Origin: Asticcacaulis sp. UBA2476
GTDB lineage: Bacteria > Pseudomonadota > Alphaproteobacteria > Caulobacterales > Caulobacteraceae
DNA length: 48,062 nucleotides
Direction of reading: 5' to 3'
Assembly: GCA_002342035.1 (NCBI GenBank)
Contig: DDPE01000042.1
Location: 1-48,062, forward strand
Below, in pieces: positions 34,323 to 42,781 of the stretch. The position numbers and the translations under genes were made by a program. Numbering within the stretch: position 1 is the first letter of the stretch; each line of letters opens with the position of its first letter. Below the pieces are notes generated by a model. That model was not told where the DNA came from and searched no databases. It was given only the letters and a program-made list of their open reading frames with translations.

Positions 34323-35012
34323 CTAGGCCTGCAAATCCAGCGAATACCCGGCCGAACGCACGGTGCGGATCAGGTCTTTTTCAGCACCGTCATTCAGGGC
34401 TTTGCGCAGACGACCGATGTGGACATCAACCGTGCGGGCTTCGACATAGACATCATTGCCCCAGACGGCGTCCAGAAGCTGTTCACGCGAAAAGACCCGT
34501 TTGGGGTGCTGCATCAGGTAATCAAGCAGGCGGTATTCGGTCGGCCCCAGATGGACATCGCGGCCCCCGCGCTGAACGCGGTGCGACAGACGGTCAACCG
34601 AGATTTCACCGAACTGGACGCGATCTTCGCTGAGACCGGGGCGAATACGGCGCAGAACCGCCCGGATGCGCGCGATCAGTTCGACCATCGAAAACGGCTT
34701 GACCACATAGTCATCGGCACCGGTATCGAGGCCGCGGATGCGGTCGCTTTCTTCGGAACGGGCGGTCAGCATGACGATAGGCAGGTTGCGCGTTTCGGTC
34801 TGGGCGCGCAGGCGGCGGCAGACTTCGATGCCCGACACCTTGGGCATCATCCAGTCGCACACCAGAAGATCAGGCATACGCTCTTCGATCATCATCAGGG
34901 CTTCGTCGCCATCGACGGCCTGCGCGACCTCATAACCTTCTTTTTCAAGATTATATTGCAAAAGCGTCGATAAAGCGTCTTCGTCTTCAGCGATAATGAT
35001 GTACGGCTTCAT
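34323..35012 (-). CDS. phoB: Phosphate regulon response regulator PhoB
   Basis: A 229-residue OmpR/PhoB-type regulator. The receiver has acidic residues E9 and D10, phospho-acceptor D53 (LLVCDWMMP) and K105 (VVKPF). The winged-helix DNA-binding domain (about 130-229) includes LGPTEYRLLDYLMQHPKRVFSREQLL and TVDVHIGRLRKAL, a close PhoB match. When phosphorylated by PhoR under phosphate limitation it binds Pho boxes; one is visible upstream of pstC. It is the last gene of the leftward pst-pho run, nine bases after phoU. Confidence 0.96.
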   Translation of the reverse strand: MKPYIIIAEDEDALSTLLQYNLEKEGYEVAQAVDGDEALMMIEERMPDLLVCDWMMPKVSGIEVCRRLRAQTETRNLPIVMLTARSEESDRIRGLDTGADDYVVKPFSMVELIARIRAVLRRIRPGLSEDRVQFGEISVDRLSHRVQRGGRDVHLGPTEYRLLDYLMQHPKRVFSREQLLDAVWGNDVYVEARTVDVHIGRLRKALNDGAEKDLIRTVRSAGYSLDLQA

Positions 35013-35021
35013 GGGGTGCTC

Positions 35022-35714
35022 TTACGGTTCCATAGTCGTGAGTTTGGGGCGTTCGTTCATGTAGTCTTCGCCGGTCACTTCGTAGTGGATGTGCTCAGCC
35101 ATATTGGTGGCATGGTCGCCGATCCGTTCCAGATTTTTGGCCATGAACAGGACGTGCGTGCAGGCCGAAATGGTGCGCGGATCACCCATCATGTAGGTCA
35201 GGAGTTCGCGGAACATGGCGTTGTAATGTTCATCGACTTCGGTATCCGATGACCAGACGGCTTGCGCGATATCGAGCTTTGAGCCCTTATAGGCATCCAG
35301 CACATCACGCAGACGCGACGACACTAGCTTGCCCATGCGCTCGATCGAGCGGGTCAGGCCCGACATCGGCTCGGACTCGGAAATAACCAGTGAGCGCTTG
35401 GCGATGTTCTTGGCCAGATCACCGGTACGCTCCAGCGACGTGGCGATCTTCATGGCCGACACGGTCTTGCGCAGATCGGACGCCATCGGCTGACGCAGGG
35501 CGATCAGGCGGATGGCCTTACGCTCAATGTCTTTTTCCAACTCATCCAGACGCTGATCGCGCTGAATGACGCTCTGGGCCAGGGCCACATCGCGGCGGGC
35601 GACAGCTTCGACGGCATCAGCGACCTGTGCTTCGGCCAGACCACCCATCAGGATGACTTCAGCCGACAATTGGTCCAGTTCTTCGCCGTAGGTTTTAACG
35701 GTATGCGGGTTCAT
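35022..35714 (-). CDS. phoU: Phosphate signalling protein PhoU
   Basis: A 230-residue PhoU made of two three-helix bundles, each with a metal-binding-type helix (ATSLERTGDLAKNIAKRS and AKNLERIGDHATNMAEH). It links the Pst transporter to PhoR and keeps the kinase quiet when phosphate is plentiful. The length is normal. It is separated from pstB by 66 bp that contain a palindromic repeat, and runs into phoB. Confidence 0.95.
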   Translation of the reverse strand: MNPHTVKTYGEELDQLSAEVILMGGLAEAQVADAVEAVARRDVALAQSVIQRDQRLDELEKDIERKAIRLIALRQPMASDLRKTVSAMKIATSLERTGDLAKNIAKRSLVISESEPMSGLTRSIERMGKLVSSRLRDVLDAYKGSKLDIAQAVWSSDTEVDEHYNAMFRELLTYMMGDPRTISACTHVLFMAKNLERIGDHATNMAEHIHYEVTGEDYMNERPKLTTMEP

Positions 35715-35733
35715 ATGTCAGTCCTTATCCAAA

Positions 35734-35776
35734 GCGCATTCCCAAAAGTGGGGCCGGTTTTGGGATATAAATGCGC
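35734..35776. repeat. Intergenic palindromic repeat, family 2, copy B
   Basis: Outer arms GCGCATT (35734-35740) and AATGCGC (35770-35776) and inner arms CCCAAAA/TTTTGGG form a 43-bp imperfect palindrome. Read on the minus strand it matches copy A at 34277-34320. It lies within the pstB-phoU transcript and could separate their mRNA levels, as REP elements do. Confidence 0.78.
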
Positions 35777-35780
35777 GCTC

Positions 35781-36620
35781 TTAACCAAAGCGCCCAGTAA
35801 TGTAATCCTGAGTGCGCTGGTCTTTAGGATTGGTGAAGATATCTTCGGTGTTACCGACCTCGACCAGATTACCAAGGTGGAAGAAGGCGGTCTTTTGCGA
35901 CACCCGCGCGGCCTGAGCCATCGAGTGGGTGACGATGACGATGCAAAATTGCTGACGCAATTCGTCGATCAGTTCTTCGATCTTGGCGGTCGCAATCGGG
36001 TCAAGCGCCGAACAGGGCTCATCCATCAGGATGACTTCCGGGCCGACGGCAATAGCGCGGGCAATCACCAGACGCTGCTGCTGACCGCCGGACAGACCAG
36101 TGCCCTGCTGGTGCAGGCGATCAGAGACTTCGTTCCACAGCGACGCTTTTTTGAGCGAGCTTTCGACGATGTGATCCATCTCTTCTTTTGAGGTCGCCAG
36201 ACCATGAATTTTCGGGCCGTAGGCGACGTTCTCATAGATGGTCTTCGGGAACGGGTTCGGTTTCTGGAACACCATGCCGACGCGGGCACGTAAGACGACC
36301 GGATCGACCTTACGGTCATTCAGGTCTTCGCCGTCAAGCAGGATCGTACCCTCAACGCGGGCGCTGGGGATGGTGTCATTCATGCGGTTCAAGCAGCGCA
36401 GGAAGGTCGATTTACCGCAGCCTGACGGGCCGATAAAGGCCGTGACCGACTTGTCGAGAATATCGATGTCGATGCCGTGCAGGGCTGGCTTGTCACCGTA
36501 ATAGACCTTGACGTCACGGGCGACGAACTTCGGGGTTGTGGCAGACGTGGTCATGGACGGGTCTCTGGGTTTACCGATGGAGGTGTCAGGAGCATAGAGC
36601 GGGCGCGTATAGAGTTTCAT
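35781..36620 (-). CDS. pstB: Phosphate ABC transporter ATPase
   Basis: A 279-residue PstB. Walker A GPSGCGKS is at about 64-71, the signature is LSGGQQQR, Walker B is VILMDEPCSALDP, and the switch region is IVTHSMAQAARVS. It powers high-affinity phosphate import through PstC and PstA. The start at 36620 lies two bases after the pstA stop, suggesting coupling. A second ATG at 36554, whose product would begin MTTSATTP, would give a length closer to many homologues, so the first 22 residues are uncertain. Confidence 0.95.
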   Translation of the reverse strand: MKLYTRPLYAPDTSIGKPRDPSMTTSATTPKFVARDVKVYYGDKPALHGIDIDILDKSVTAFIGPSGCGKSTFLRCLNRMNDTIPSARVEGTILLDGEDLNDRKVDPVVLRARVGMVFQKPNPFPKTIYENVAYGPKIHGLATSKEEMDHIVESSLKKASLWNEVSDRLHQQGTGLSGGQQQRLVIARAIAVGPEVILMDEPCSALDPIATAKIEELIDELRQQFCIVIVTHSMAQAARVSQKTAFFHLGNLVEVGNTEDIFTNPKDQRTQDYITGRFG

Positions 36621-36622
36621 GG

Positions 36623-37936
36623 TTACCACCGTCTTTCAAAGCGACGACGCAGCAGGATCGCCGCCAGATTCATGAGGATCATGAACACCAAAAGCACGAT
36701 AATGGCGGCGGCTGTGCGTTCGTGGAAGGCGCGCTCAGAGGCGTTTTCCCAGATAAAGATCTGAACCGGCAAAACCGACGCGGCGGAGGTGACGCTTTCG
36801 GGCAGACCCGGCACGAAGGAGATCATGCCGATCATCAGAAGCGGCGCGGTCTCACCCAAGGCGTGGGCCAGCGAAATGATGGTACCGGTCATGATGCCCG
36901 GCATGGCCAGCGGCAGCACATGGTGAAACACGGCCTGAGTCTTTGACGCGCCAATACCCAGCGCAGCTTCGCGGATCGAGGGCGGCACAGCACGCAGCGA
37001 TGAGCGGGTGGCGATAATCACGGTAGGAAGGGCCATCAGCGCCAGCACCACACCACCGACCAGCGGCGATGAGCGCGGCATACCCAGCCAGTTGATGAAT
37101 ACCGCAAGCCCCAGCAAGCCATAAACAATCGACGGCACGGCGGCGAGGTTGTTGATATTGACCTCGATCAGGGCCGTCCAGCGGTTCTTGGGCGCAAACT
37201 CTTCAAGGAACAGCGCCGCACCGACACCGATCGGAATGGCCAGCACCGCCGTAACCAGCAGCATCATGGCCGAACCCATGATCGCCCCCAGAAGCCCCGC
37301 CAGTTCCGGCTGGGTCGAGTCAGTATTGGTGAACAGATAGGTGTTGAAATGGCTGGTGACCAAACCCTTGGTTTTCAGGGCGTCCATCCAGACCATTTGC
37401 TGATCGGAAACATTGCGATCCGCCTCAACGATATCGCGTGTGATTTCGCCCTTATAGTAAAGGTCGGCATTGGCCGCGATCGGTGAGGTCAGGCTGATCT
37501 TCTGGCCCAGAAGCTTAGGGTTGTCGCGCAGGGCCTCCAGAGCCTTAAAGCCCAGATCCGGCGACAGGATTTCTTTATATTCGCCCGATGTCGTGCCGTA
37601 TTCATCCTCGGCAACACCCATCTTCGCCATGACCTGTTCCGTGATCATCTGGTCATAGTTGGCGCCCATGATGTCGGCCGGGTCGATACGGTTGGGGTCG
37701 AGATAGACCTCGGTCGTGATCGAATGGGTGACAAAGGCGGTGTAGCCCTGATGGATAATGCGCTCCAGCAGGATGCCGAGGAACAGCACCGCCACGGATA
37801 CCGCCAGTATGCCATAGGCACGAAAGCGCAGCTCAGCAGCATGGCGCGACTTCAGGCGCTTCGCCACCTTTGTCTTAAGGTCGGGCTTTGCCACGTCGCG
37901 CGTTTCAGCCAGAGACGATTGAGCGGAATCAGTCAT
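36623..37936 (-). CDS. pstA: Phosphate ABC transporter permease PstA
   Basis: A 437-residue PstA, longer than the E. coli protein (about 296) because of an extra N-terminal part. After the first membrane helix (about 41-60) a domain of about 170 residues reaches residue 230 and is predicted to face the periplasm; it corresponds to the extension often seen in alphaproteobacterial PstA (DUF3333). The permease core follows, with the loop REAALGIGASKTQAVFHHVLPLAMPGI contacting PstB. It ends in RRRFERRW. Its start overlaps the pstC stop by eight bases. Confidence 0.94.
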   Translation of the reverse strand: MTDSAQSSLAETRDVAKPDLKTKVAKRLKSRHAAELRFRAYGILAVSVAVLFLGILLERIIHQGYTAFVTHSITTEVYLDPNRIDPADIMGANYDQMITEQVMAKMGVAEDEYGTTSGEYKEILSPDLGFKALEALRDNPKLLGQKISLTSPIAANADLYYKGEITRDIVEADRNVSDQQMVWMDALKTKGLVTSHFNTYLFTNTDSTQPELAGLLGAIMGSAMMLLVTAVLAIPIGVGAALFLEEFAPKNRWTALIEVNINNLAAVPSIVYGLLGLAVFINWLGMPRSSPLVGGVVLALMALPTVIIATRSSLRAVPPSIREAALGIGASKTQAVFHHVLPLAMPGIMTGTIISLAHALGETAPLLMIGMISFVPGLPESVTSAASVLPVQIFIWENASERAFHERTAAAIIVLLVFMILMNLAAILLRRRFERRW

Positions 37937-39359
37937 ATTGTTCCTGATATTTCTGGACGATGCGCTGGGCGATCAGGTTAAGAGCAAGGGTCACGGCAAA
38001 CAGGGTCAGGCCCAGACCAAAGGCGGCCAGAGTCTTGGGGCTGTCGAACTCCTGATCGCCGGTCAAAAGCGTGACGATCTGCACGGTGACGGTCGTGACG
38101 GTATCGAGCGGATTTAGCGTGGCCTTGGCCTGCAAACCGGCGGCCATGGTCACGATCATGGTTTCCCCGACCGCGCGCGACACCGCCAGCAGCATGGCCC
38201 CTGAAATACCCGGCAGAGCGGCAGGCAGGACGACTTTCTTGATAGTCTCAGAGCGCGTCGCCCCCATGGCCAGCGAGCCATCGCGCAGGGACTGCGGCAC
38301 CGAGTTGATGATGTCATCGGACAGGGACGACACAAACGGGATCAGCATGATGCCCATGACCACACCGGCCACCAGCGCCATCTGGTTTTGCACGTTCATC
38401 AGATATTCGCCCATCGGCGTACCCGGCATGAACGCGCCCAGCCAGTTGAAAAATTCACGAAAGCTCGGCCCGACCACAAGGGCGGCAAAAAAGCCGTAGA
38501 CCACGGTCGGCACGCCGGCCAGAATTTCCAGCACCGGCTTGATCCAGGCGCGCATGAACGGTGACGCATATTCCGACAGATATATGGCTGAGTAGAGCCC
38601 TACGGGTGCGGCCACACACATGGCAATGATCATGATCAGGAAAGTGCCGACAAACAACGGTACGGCCCCAAACCCACCGGAGGAACCGACCTGATCGGCG
38701 CGCATGGCGATCTGCGGCGACCAATGGGTGCCAAACAGGAAATCAAGTGGCGATACCGACTGAAAGAAGCGCAGCGATTCCCACAGCAGCGACAGGATGA
38801 TCCCCAGGGTGGTGAGGATCGCCACGACCGAACAGGCGACCAGAAAGGCCGACACCCAGCGCTCGACGCTGTTGCGGGCCCGAAACTGCGGTGACAGGCG
38901 GCTATAGGCAAAGGCAGCCCCCGCCAGTGCCAGTATCAGCGTCAGGGCATAGGCCCCAAGGGTAATGGTGTTATCAACGCTTTTGGCCTGCGCGACTTTG
39001 TGGTCAAAGGCAGCTTTCAGTTCACCGTCGTAAACTGTGGTGCTAGCCATGCCGCCGTTCACAGTGGCGCGCACATCCTGAAAAAACAGCCCCTGATTAA
39101 GCTCCGGCAGTTGCTGAACCGCCGCGGGCACATCCGCCTGCACAATCGTGTTTTCAACCCGCCCGCCAAACACGACCAGAACAAACAGGATCAGGGCCGC
39201 CGGGATAAAACTCCAGATCGCCACAAACCAGCCCGAAAAGGCAGGCAAGGAATGGCCACGCACACCCTGAGATGCCGCCTTACGCCGCGCCAGTGACCGG
39301 CCAAACATAAAGCTGGCGACTGAGAAAACGATCAGCGCGAGAAAGAGATAGCCGGTCAT
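37929..39359 (-). CDS. pstC: Phosphate ABC transporter permease PstC
   Basis: A 476-residue PstC with a long N-terminal region holding additional hydrophobic segments. The permease core has the EAA-type loop LRDGSLAMGATRSETIKKVVLPAALPGI and AVSRAVGETMIV, which are PstC landmarks. It is the first transporter gene after phoR, with a Pho box 92 bp upstream of the ATG. PstS, the binding protein, is not encoded here and must be elsewhere. Confidence 0.94.
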   Translation of the reverse strand: MTGYLFLALIVFSVASFMFGRSLARRKAASQGVRGHSLPAFSGWFVAIWSFIPAALILFVLVVFGGRVENTIVQADVPAAVQQLPELNQGLFFQDVRATVNGGMASTTVYDGELKAAFDHKVAQAKSVDNTITLGAYALTLILALAGAAFAYSRLSPQFRARNSVERWVSAFLVACSVVAILTTLGIILSLLWESLRFFQSVSPLDFLFGTHWSPQIAMRADQVGSSGGFGAVPLFVGTFLIMIIAMCVAAPVGLYSAIYLSEYASPFMRAWIKPVLEILAGVPTVVYGFFAALVVGPSFREFFNWLGAFMPGTPMGEYLMNVQNQMALVAGVVMGIMLIPFVSSLSDDIINSVPQSLRDGSLAMGATRSETIKKVVLPAALPGISGAMLLAVSRAVGETMIVTMAAGLQAKATLNPLDTVTTVTVQIVTLLTGDQEFDSPKTLAAFGLGLTLFAVTLALNLIAQRIVQKYQEQYD

Positions 39360-39450
39360 AAACTGGGAAACCCTGAAATTGCGTATACCGGACTTACACC
39401 CGGATAAGACGGCCTATAGACTGTCTTGGTGCGCCCTTTAAGTACTTTTT

Positions 39451-39468
39451 GTGACAGTTTTATAACAT
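39451..39468 (-). promoter_or_regulatory. Pho box upstream of pstC
   Basis: On the minus strand ATGTTAT-AAAA-CTGTCAC matches the two seven-base repeats of the Pho box (CTGTCAT, 11-bp period): five of seven in the first repeat and six of seven in the second. Its near edge is 92 bp before the pstC ATG, in the 154-bp gap after phoR. It would let PhoB induce pstCAB-phoU-phoB. Confidence 0.72.
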
Positions 39469-39513
39469 GCGTCACAAATGGCCGTGATTAGTCCGAAAAG
39501 GCCGAAACTAAGC

Positions 39514-41001
39514 TCAACCTGTGTGTTTCAAGTCATCATTCAGCAGGCGTGGCCCGACCGGAATTTGTCCGTAAACCGACTTTTGCGGGAAATAGGCGCT
39601 GAACGCTGTAAAGGTTCTGACCTCATTGACCGGCAAAGCCGCCACCCGTTCTGATTTTTGACCCTCTGCGCTGGTTTGCACTTCGCTGGCCACGCTTTCG
39701 ACTACCAGCCCCCCACGGTGGCGGCTGATGATGTGCTTAACGATAGCAAGACCGAGCCCCGTGCCCAGCTTATTGCCGCTTTTCTGGCCTTCGACGCGGT
39801 AAAAGCGCTCGGCCAGTCGCGGCAGGAACTCACGGCGAATACCAGGACCATGATCGCGCACCCGCACAACGGTGTAGACATCGTTCAACTGTCGGTCAGG
39901 ACGCAGCAGCATCAAGCGCGAGGCCTGTCCTTCCGCTGGAGCCGACGCCTGCGGCAAGGCCTGATCGAGCAGAACTTCGATTTCCACGACGGAGCCTTCG
40001 GGCGCGTATTTCAGGGCATTGTCGGTCAGGTTTTGCACCACCTGCAATATCTGATCACGGTCACCAATGACGGGGAACAGACCGGGCTTAGGGGCGGTGA
40101 CCGAAATGGCCACGCCTTTTTCCTGCGCCAGTATCGTCAGGGAATCGACCACATCCTTAACCGCCAGCGGAATATCGGCCTCACCCGTCGGCGGGACATG
40201 CTCATTCATCTCAATCCGGCTGAGCGATAGCAAATCATTGATCAGCCGACCCATGCGGTCAGCTTGGGCGGCCATGATGCTCAGGAACTTATCACGCGCG
40301 CCCTCATCGTCCTTGGCGTGACCACGCAGGGTATCAATAAACCCTGACAGGGACGCCAGCGGCGTGCGCAGTTCATGACTGGCATTGGCCAGAAAATCGG
40401 CCCGCATGCGCTCAATCCGGCGCACATCGGTTTCATCGCGCATAACCATCAGCGCCAGTCGCTTACCCGTACCCTCAACCGGCAGGGGCGATGTCCATGA
40501 CTGCCAGAACCGGTCCTGCGCCCCGCCGGTTTCATCAAACAGGGTTGATCGGCTGACATTGCCAAACAGGGCCTCATCGACCGCTTCGAGCAATTCAGGA
40601 TTACGGATATAGGACACCAAAAGCCCGCCTTCGCGCTCCATGCGGAACAGCTTCATGGCCGCTTTGTTGGCAAACACCACCCAGCGTCCGGCGATGTCAT
40701 CAGGCTCAAGGCCGGAGACCACCAGAACCGGGTCCGGCATGGCGCGCAGCACTTCCTGAAACGATGGGCCTTCGGGCTGAACCTTGACGCGGATTTCCTG
40801 TGCGGGCTTGGCCGCCTGAACCTCAAGATAGGTCTGAAGGCGCGAGTAACAACTGATCAGGCCATAGGCCACAAGGATCAGCGACGCCCAGGCCGTATAG
40901 GGCTGGAAATCAGGAATAGCGGCCATGATAATAAGGCCCGCAAACGCAAGAATCGCGCCCAGCGGGACATAGTGTTTGGCGGGCGGTTTATAGTCCGGCA
41001 T
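39514..41001 (-). CDS. phoR: Phosphate regulon sensor kinase PhoR
   Basis: A 495-residue histidine kinase. Two membrane segments (about 12-30 and 36-52) are followed by a PAS-like domain (about 80-190). The dimerisation helix is ANASHELRTPLASLSGF with H209. The ATPase domain has NLTDNALKYAPEG, RDHGPGI and GTGLGLAIVKHIISRHRGG. Order and position upstream of the pst genes identify it as PhoR, which phosphorylates PhoB under phosphate limitation. Confidence 0.94.
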   Translation of the reverse strand: MPDYKPPAKHYVPLGAILAFAGLIIMAAIPDFQPYTAWASLILVAYGLISCYSRLQTYLEVQAAKPAQEIRVKVQPEGPSFQEVLRAMPDPVLVVSGLEPDDIAGRWVVFANKAAMKLFRMEREGGLLVSYIRNPELLEAVDEALFGNVSRSTLFDETGGAQDRFWQSWTSPLPVEGTGKRLALMVMRDETDVRRIERMRADFLANASHELRTPLASLSGFIDTLRGHAKDDEGARDKFLSIMAAQADRMGRLINDLLSLSRIEMNEHVPPTGEADIPLAVKDVVDSLTILAQEKGVAISVTAPKPGLFPVIGDRDQILQVVQNLTDNALKYAPEGSVVEIEVLLDQALPQASAPAEGQASRLMLLRPDRQLNDVYTVVRVRDHGPGIRREFLPRLAERFYRVEGQKSGNKLGTGLGLAIVKHIISRHRGGLVVESVASEVQTSAEGQKSERVAALPVNEVRTFTAFSAYFPQKSVYGQIPVGPRLLNDDLKHTG

Positions 41002-41162
41002 GACCTATCCGAAAAGATTATCCTTACACGGATCACAGTACGCCAAATGAAACGAAAAATCCGTAAACTTCGCCTAACCCGATTCTGCGACAGGCTTATG
41101 ACAATCTCTGGTCACGCTGGATACAAATATAAAACCCAAGGATGAGACGCGGTCCCGAAAAA

Positions 41163-42428
41163 TCAGGGGCGAGTTTGGCCTGTGCCTCTCACTTGATATT
41201 TGAAGGTTGTCAATTGCTCGGCACCGACCGGCCCGCGCGCGTGCATCCGGCCCGTGGCAATACCGATCTCCGCACCCAACCCAAACTCCCCGCCATCCGC
41301 AAACTGGGTCGAAGCGTTCCATAGCACGATGGCGCTGTCGACCGAGTTCAGAAACAGCTCCGCAGCCTCGGCGTTTTCGGTAATGATGCACTCGGTATGT
41401 TCGGTGCCATAGGTTTTGATATGCTCCATCGCCGCCTGAATGTCATCGACTACCCGCACCGACAGCACGGTATCGAGATATTCGGTTTTCCAATCCTCTT
41501 CGGTTGCCAAATCCATCGGGTATATAGCCTGCGCGGCCTCATCGCCCTTAAGGGTGCAACCGGCATCCACCAAAGCCTGCGCGATCTTCGGCAACAGGTC
41601 AACCGCCACCGCTTTGTCGATCAGCAGGGTTTCGGTCGCCCCGCACACCGACACGCGCCGCATCTTGGCGTTCAGCGTCAGCGCCACGGCCTTATCAGGG
41701 TCGGCATCGGCATGGACATAGGTATGGTTGAGCCCTTCGAGGTGGCTCAAGACGGGCGCCCGTGCATCGGCCTGCACCCGCGCGACCAGCGACTTGCCAC
41801 CGCGGGGAATGATCAGACTGACCGCCCCGTCCAGCCCACCTAAAATCAGCCCGACCGCATCGCGATCCGACACCGGCACAAGCTGGATTGCGGTCTTGGG
41901 CAGGCCCGCCGCTTCCAACCCGTCTTCAATGGCCTTAAAAATCGCCAGCGCCGACGCCAGCGCCTCAGACCCTGAGCGCAGAATCGCACCATTGGCCGAA
42001 CGGATACACAGGGCCGCCGCGTCCGCTGTCACGTTGGGACGGGACTCATAGATAATGGCAATGACACCAATGGGAGTCGAGACACGGGCGATATCCAGCC
42101 CGTTCGGGCGGCTCCAGCGCGCCAGTTCACGCCCCACCGGATCGGGCAGCGCGGCAACTTCTTCCAGCCCCTTAGCCATCGCCTCAACGCGGTCGTCATT
42201 GAGCACAAGACGCTCAATCATCGCCTTGGTGATGCCCTTAGTGGCGGCAGCGGCCTGATCGGCCTGGTTGGCGGCCAGGATATCAGCTTTACGCGCCCGG
42301 ATGGCCTTGGCGGCCTCAAGGATAGCCTTGGTGCGAACCTCCGGCCCGGCCAGGCGCAAAGCCTCAGCGCCTGCCTTGGCGGCTCCCGCCATATAGGCCA
42401 TCAGGTCTTTCAAAGGCATTTCGCTCAT
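41163..42428 (-). CDS. proA: Gamma-glutamyl phosphate reductase
   Basis: A 421-residue ProA of the aldehyde-dehydrogenase superfamily. It reduces glutamyl-5-phosphate to the semialdehyde in proline synthesis. The catalytic cysteine is C262 in RRVSVCGATETLL; IYESRPNVT and NASTQFADGGEFGLGAEIGIATGRMHARGPVG are further hallmarks. ATG at 42428 is preferred to a TTG six bases upstream, with GAGAG seven bases before it. It is the third gene of a leftward run proB, small unknown gene, proA. Confidence 0.96.
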   Translation of the reverse strand: MSEMPLKDLMAYMAGAAKAGAEALRLAGPEVRTKAILEAAKAIRARKADILAANQADQAAAATKGITKAMIERLVLNDDRVEAMAKGLEEVAALPDPVGRELARWSRPNGLDIARVSTPIGVIAIIYESRPNVTADAAALCIRSANGAILRSGSEALASALAIFKAIEDGLEAAGLPKTAIQLVPVSDRDAVGLILGGLDGAVSLIIPRGGKSLVARVQADARAPVLSHLEGLNHTYVHADADPDKAVALTLNAKMRRVSVCGATETLLIDKAVAVDLLPKIAQALVDAGCTLKGDEAAQAIYPMDLATEEDWKTEYLDTVLSVRVVDDIQAAMEHIKTYGTEHTECIITENAEAAELFLNSVDSAIVLWNASTQFADGGEFGLGAEIGIATGRMHARGPVGAEQLTTFKYQVRGTGQTRP

Positions 42429-42458
42429 ACTCAATCTCTCAAGCTCTTAATGGTACAA

Positions 42459-42779
42459 CTAGATCAAAATCAAATTCTTGCAGTAAAATTTCAGATAATG
42501 ATCATTTAGCTCCTCGACACGATAATTTAACCCTTCGAGTTGGTCCGGCCTCAAATCAATAATATTCAGCCAAATATGAAGATCGGGATGAATTTCATCT
42601 AATTTGAAATCCGATAGGCCTTCAAATCTAATTCCGATTTCATCACCACCGCCATCCAGTAAAATGATTTCCAAATTATAGACCGATGGCTGCTCATCTG
42701 GTTTAGGCCATGACAGGTGTAATGATTTCACCTTGCTGTAGTTCTTAAAGTCAATTTCAGTCCAGATTCTGTCGGACAT
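42459..42779 (-). CDS. Small unknown protein inserted between proB and proA
   Basis: A 106-residue acidic protein that I do not recognise. It has no signal peptide or membrane segment. Its sequence alternates hydrophobic and charged residues as in a beta-rich fold: EIILLDGGGDEIGIRFEGL, DLHIWLNIIDL, then GLNYRVEEL and a C-terminal FYCKNLILI. The feel is of a small immunity-type protein, but no family can be named safely. It starts two bases after the proB stop and ends 30 bp before proA, so it is co-transcribed. Its codons are clearly more AT-rich than those of proA and proB, suggesting recent acquisition. Confidence 0.7.
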   Translation of the reverse strand: MSDRIWTEIDFKNYSKVKSLHLSWPKPDEQPSVYNLEIILLDGGGDEIGIRFEGLSDFKLDEIHPDLHIWLNIIDLRPDQLEGLNYRVEELNDHYLKFYCKNLILI

Positions 42780-42781
42780 CC

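Noticed and set aside
34083..34973. Plus-strand frame of 296 codons overlapping the protease end and phoB
   Set aside because: It is out of frame with the protease and antisense to phoB; it crosses the palindromic repeat.
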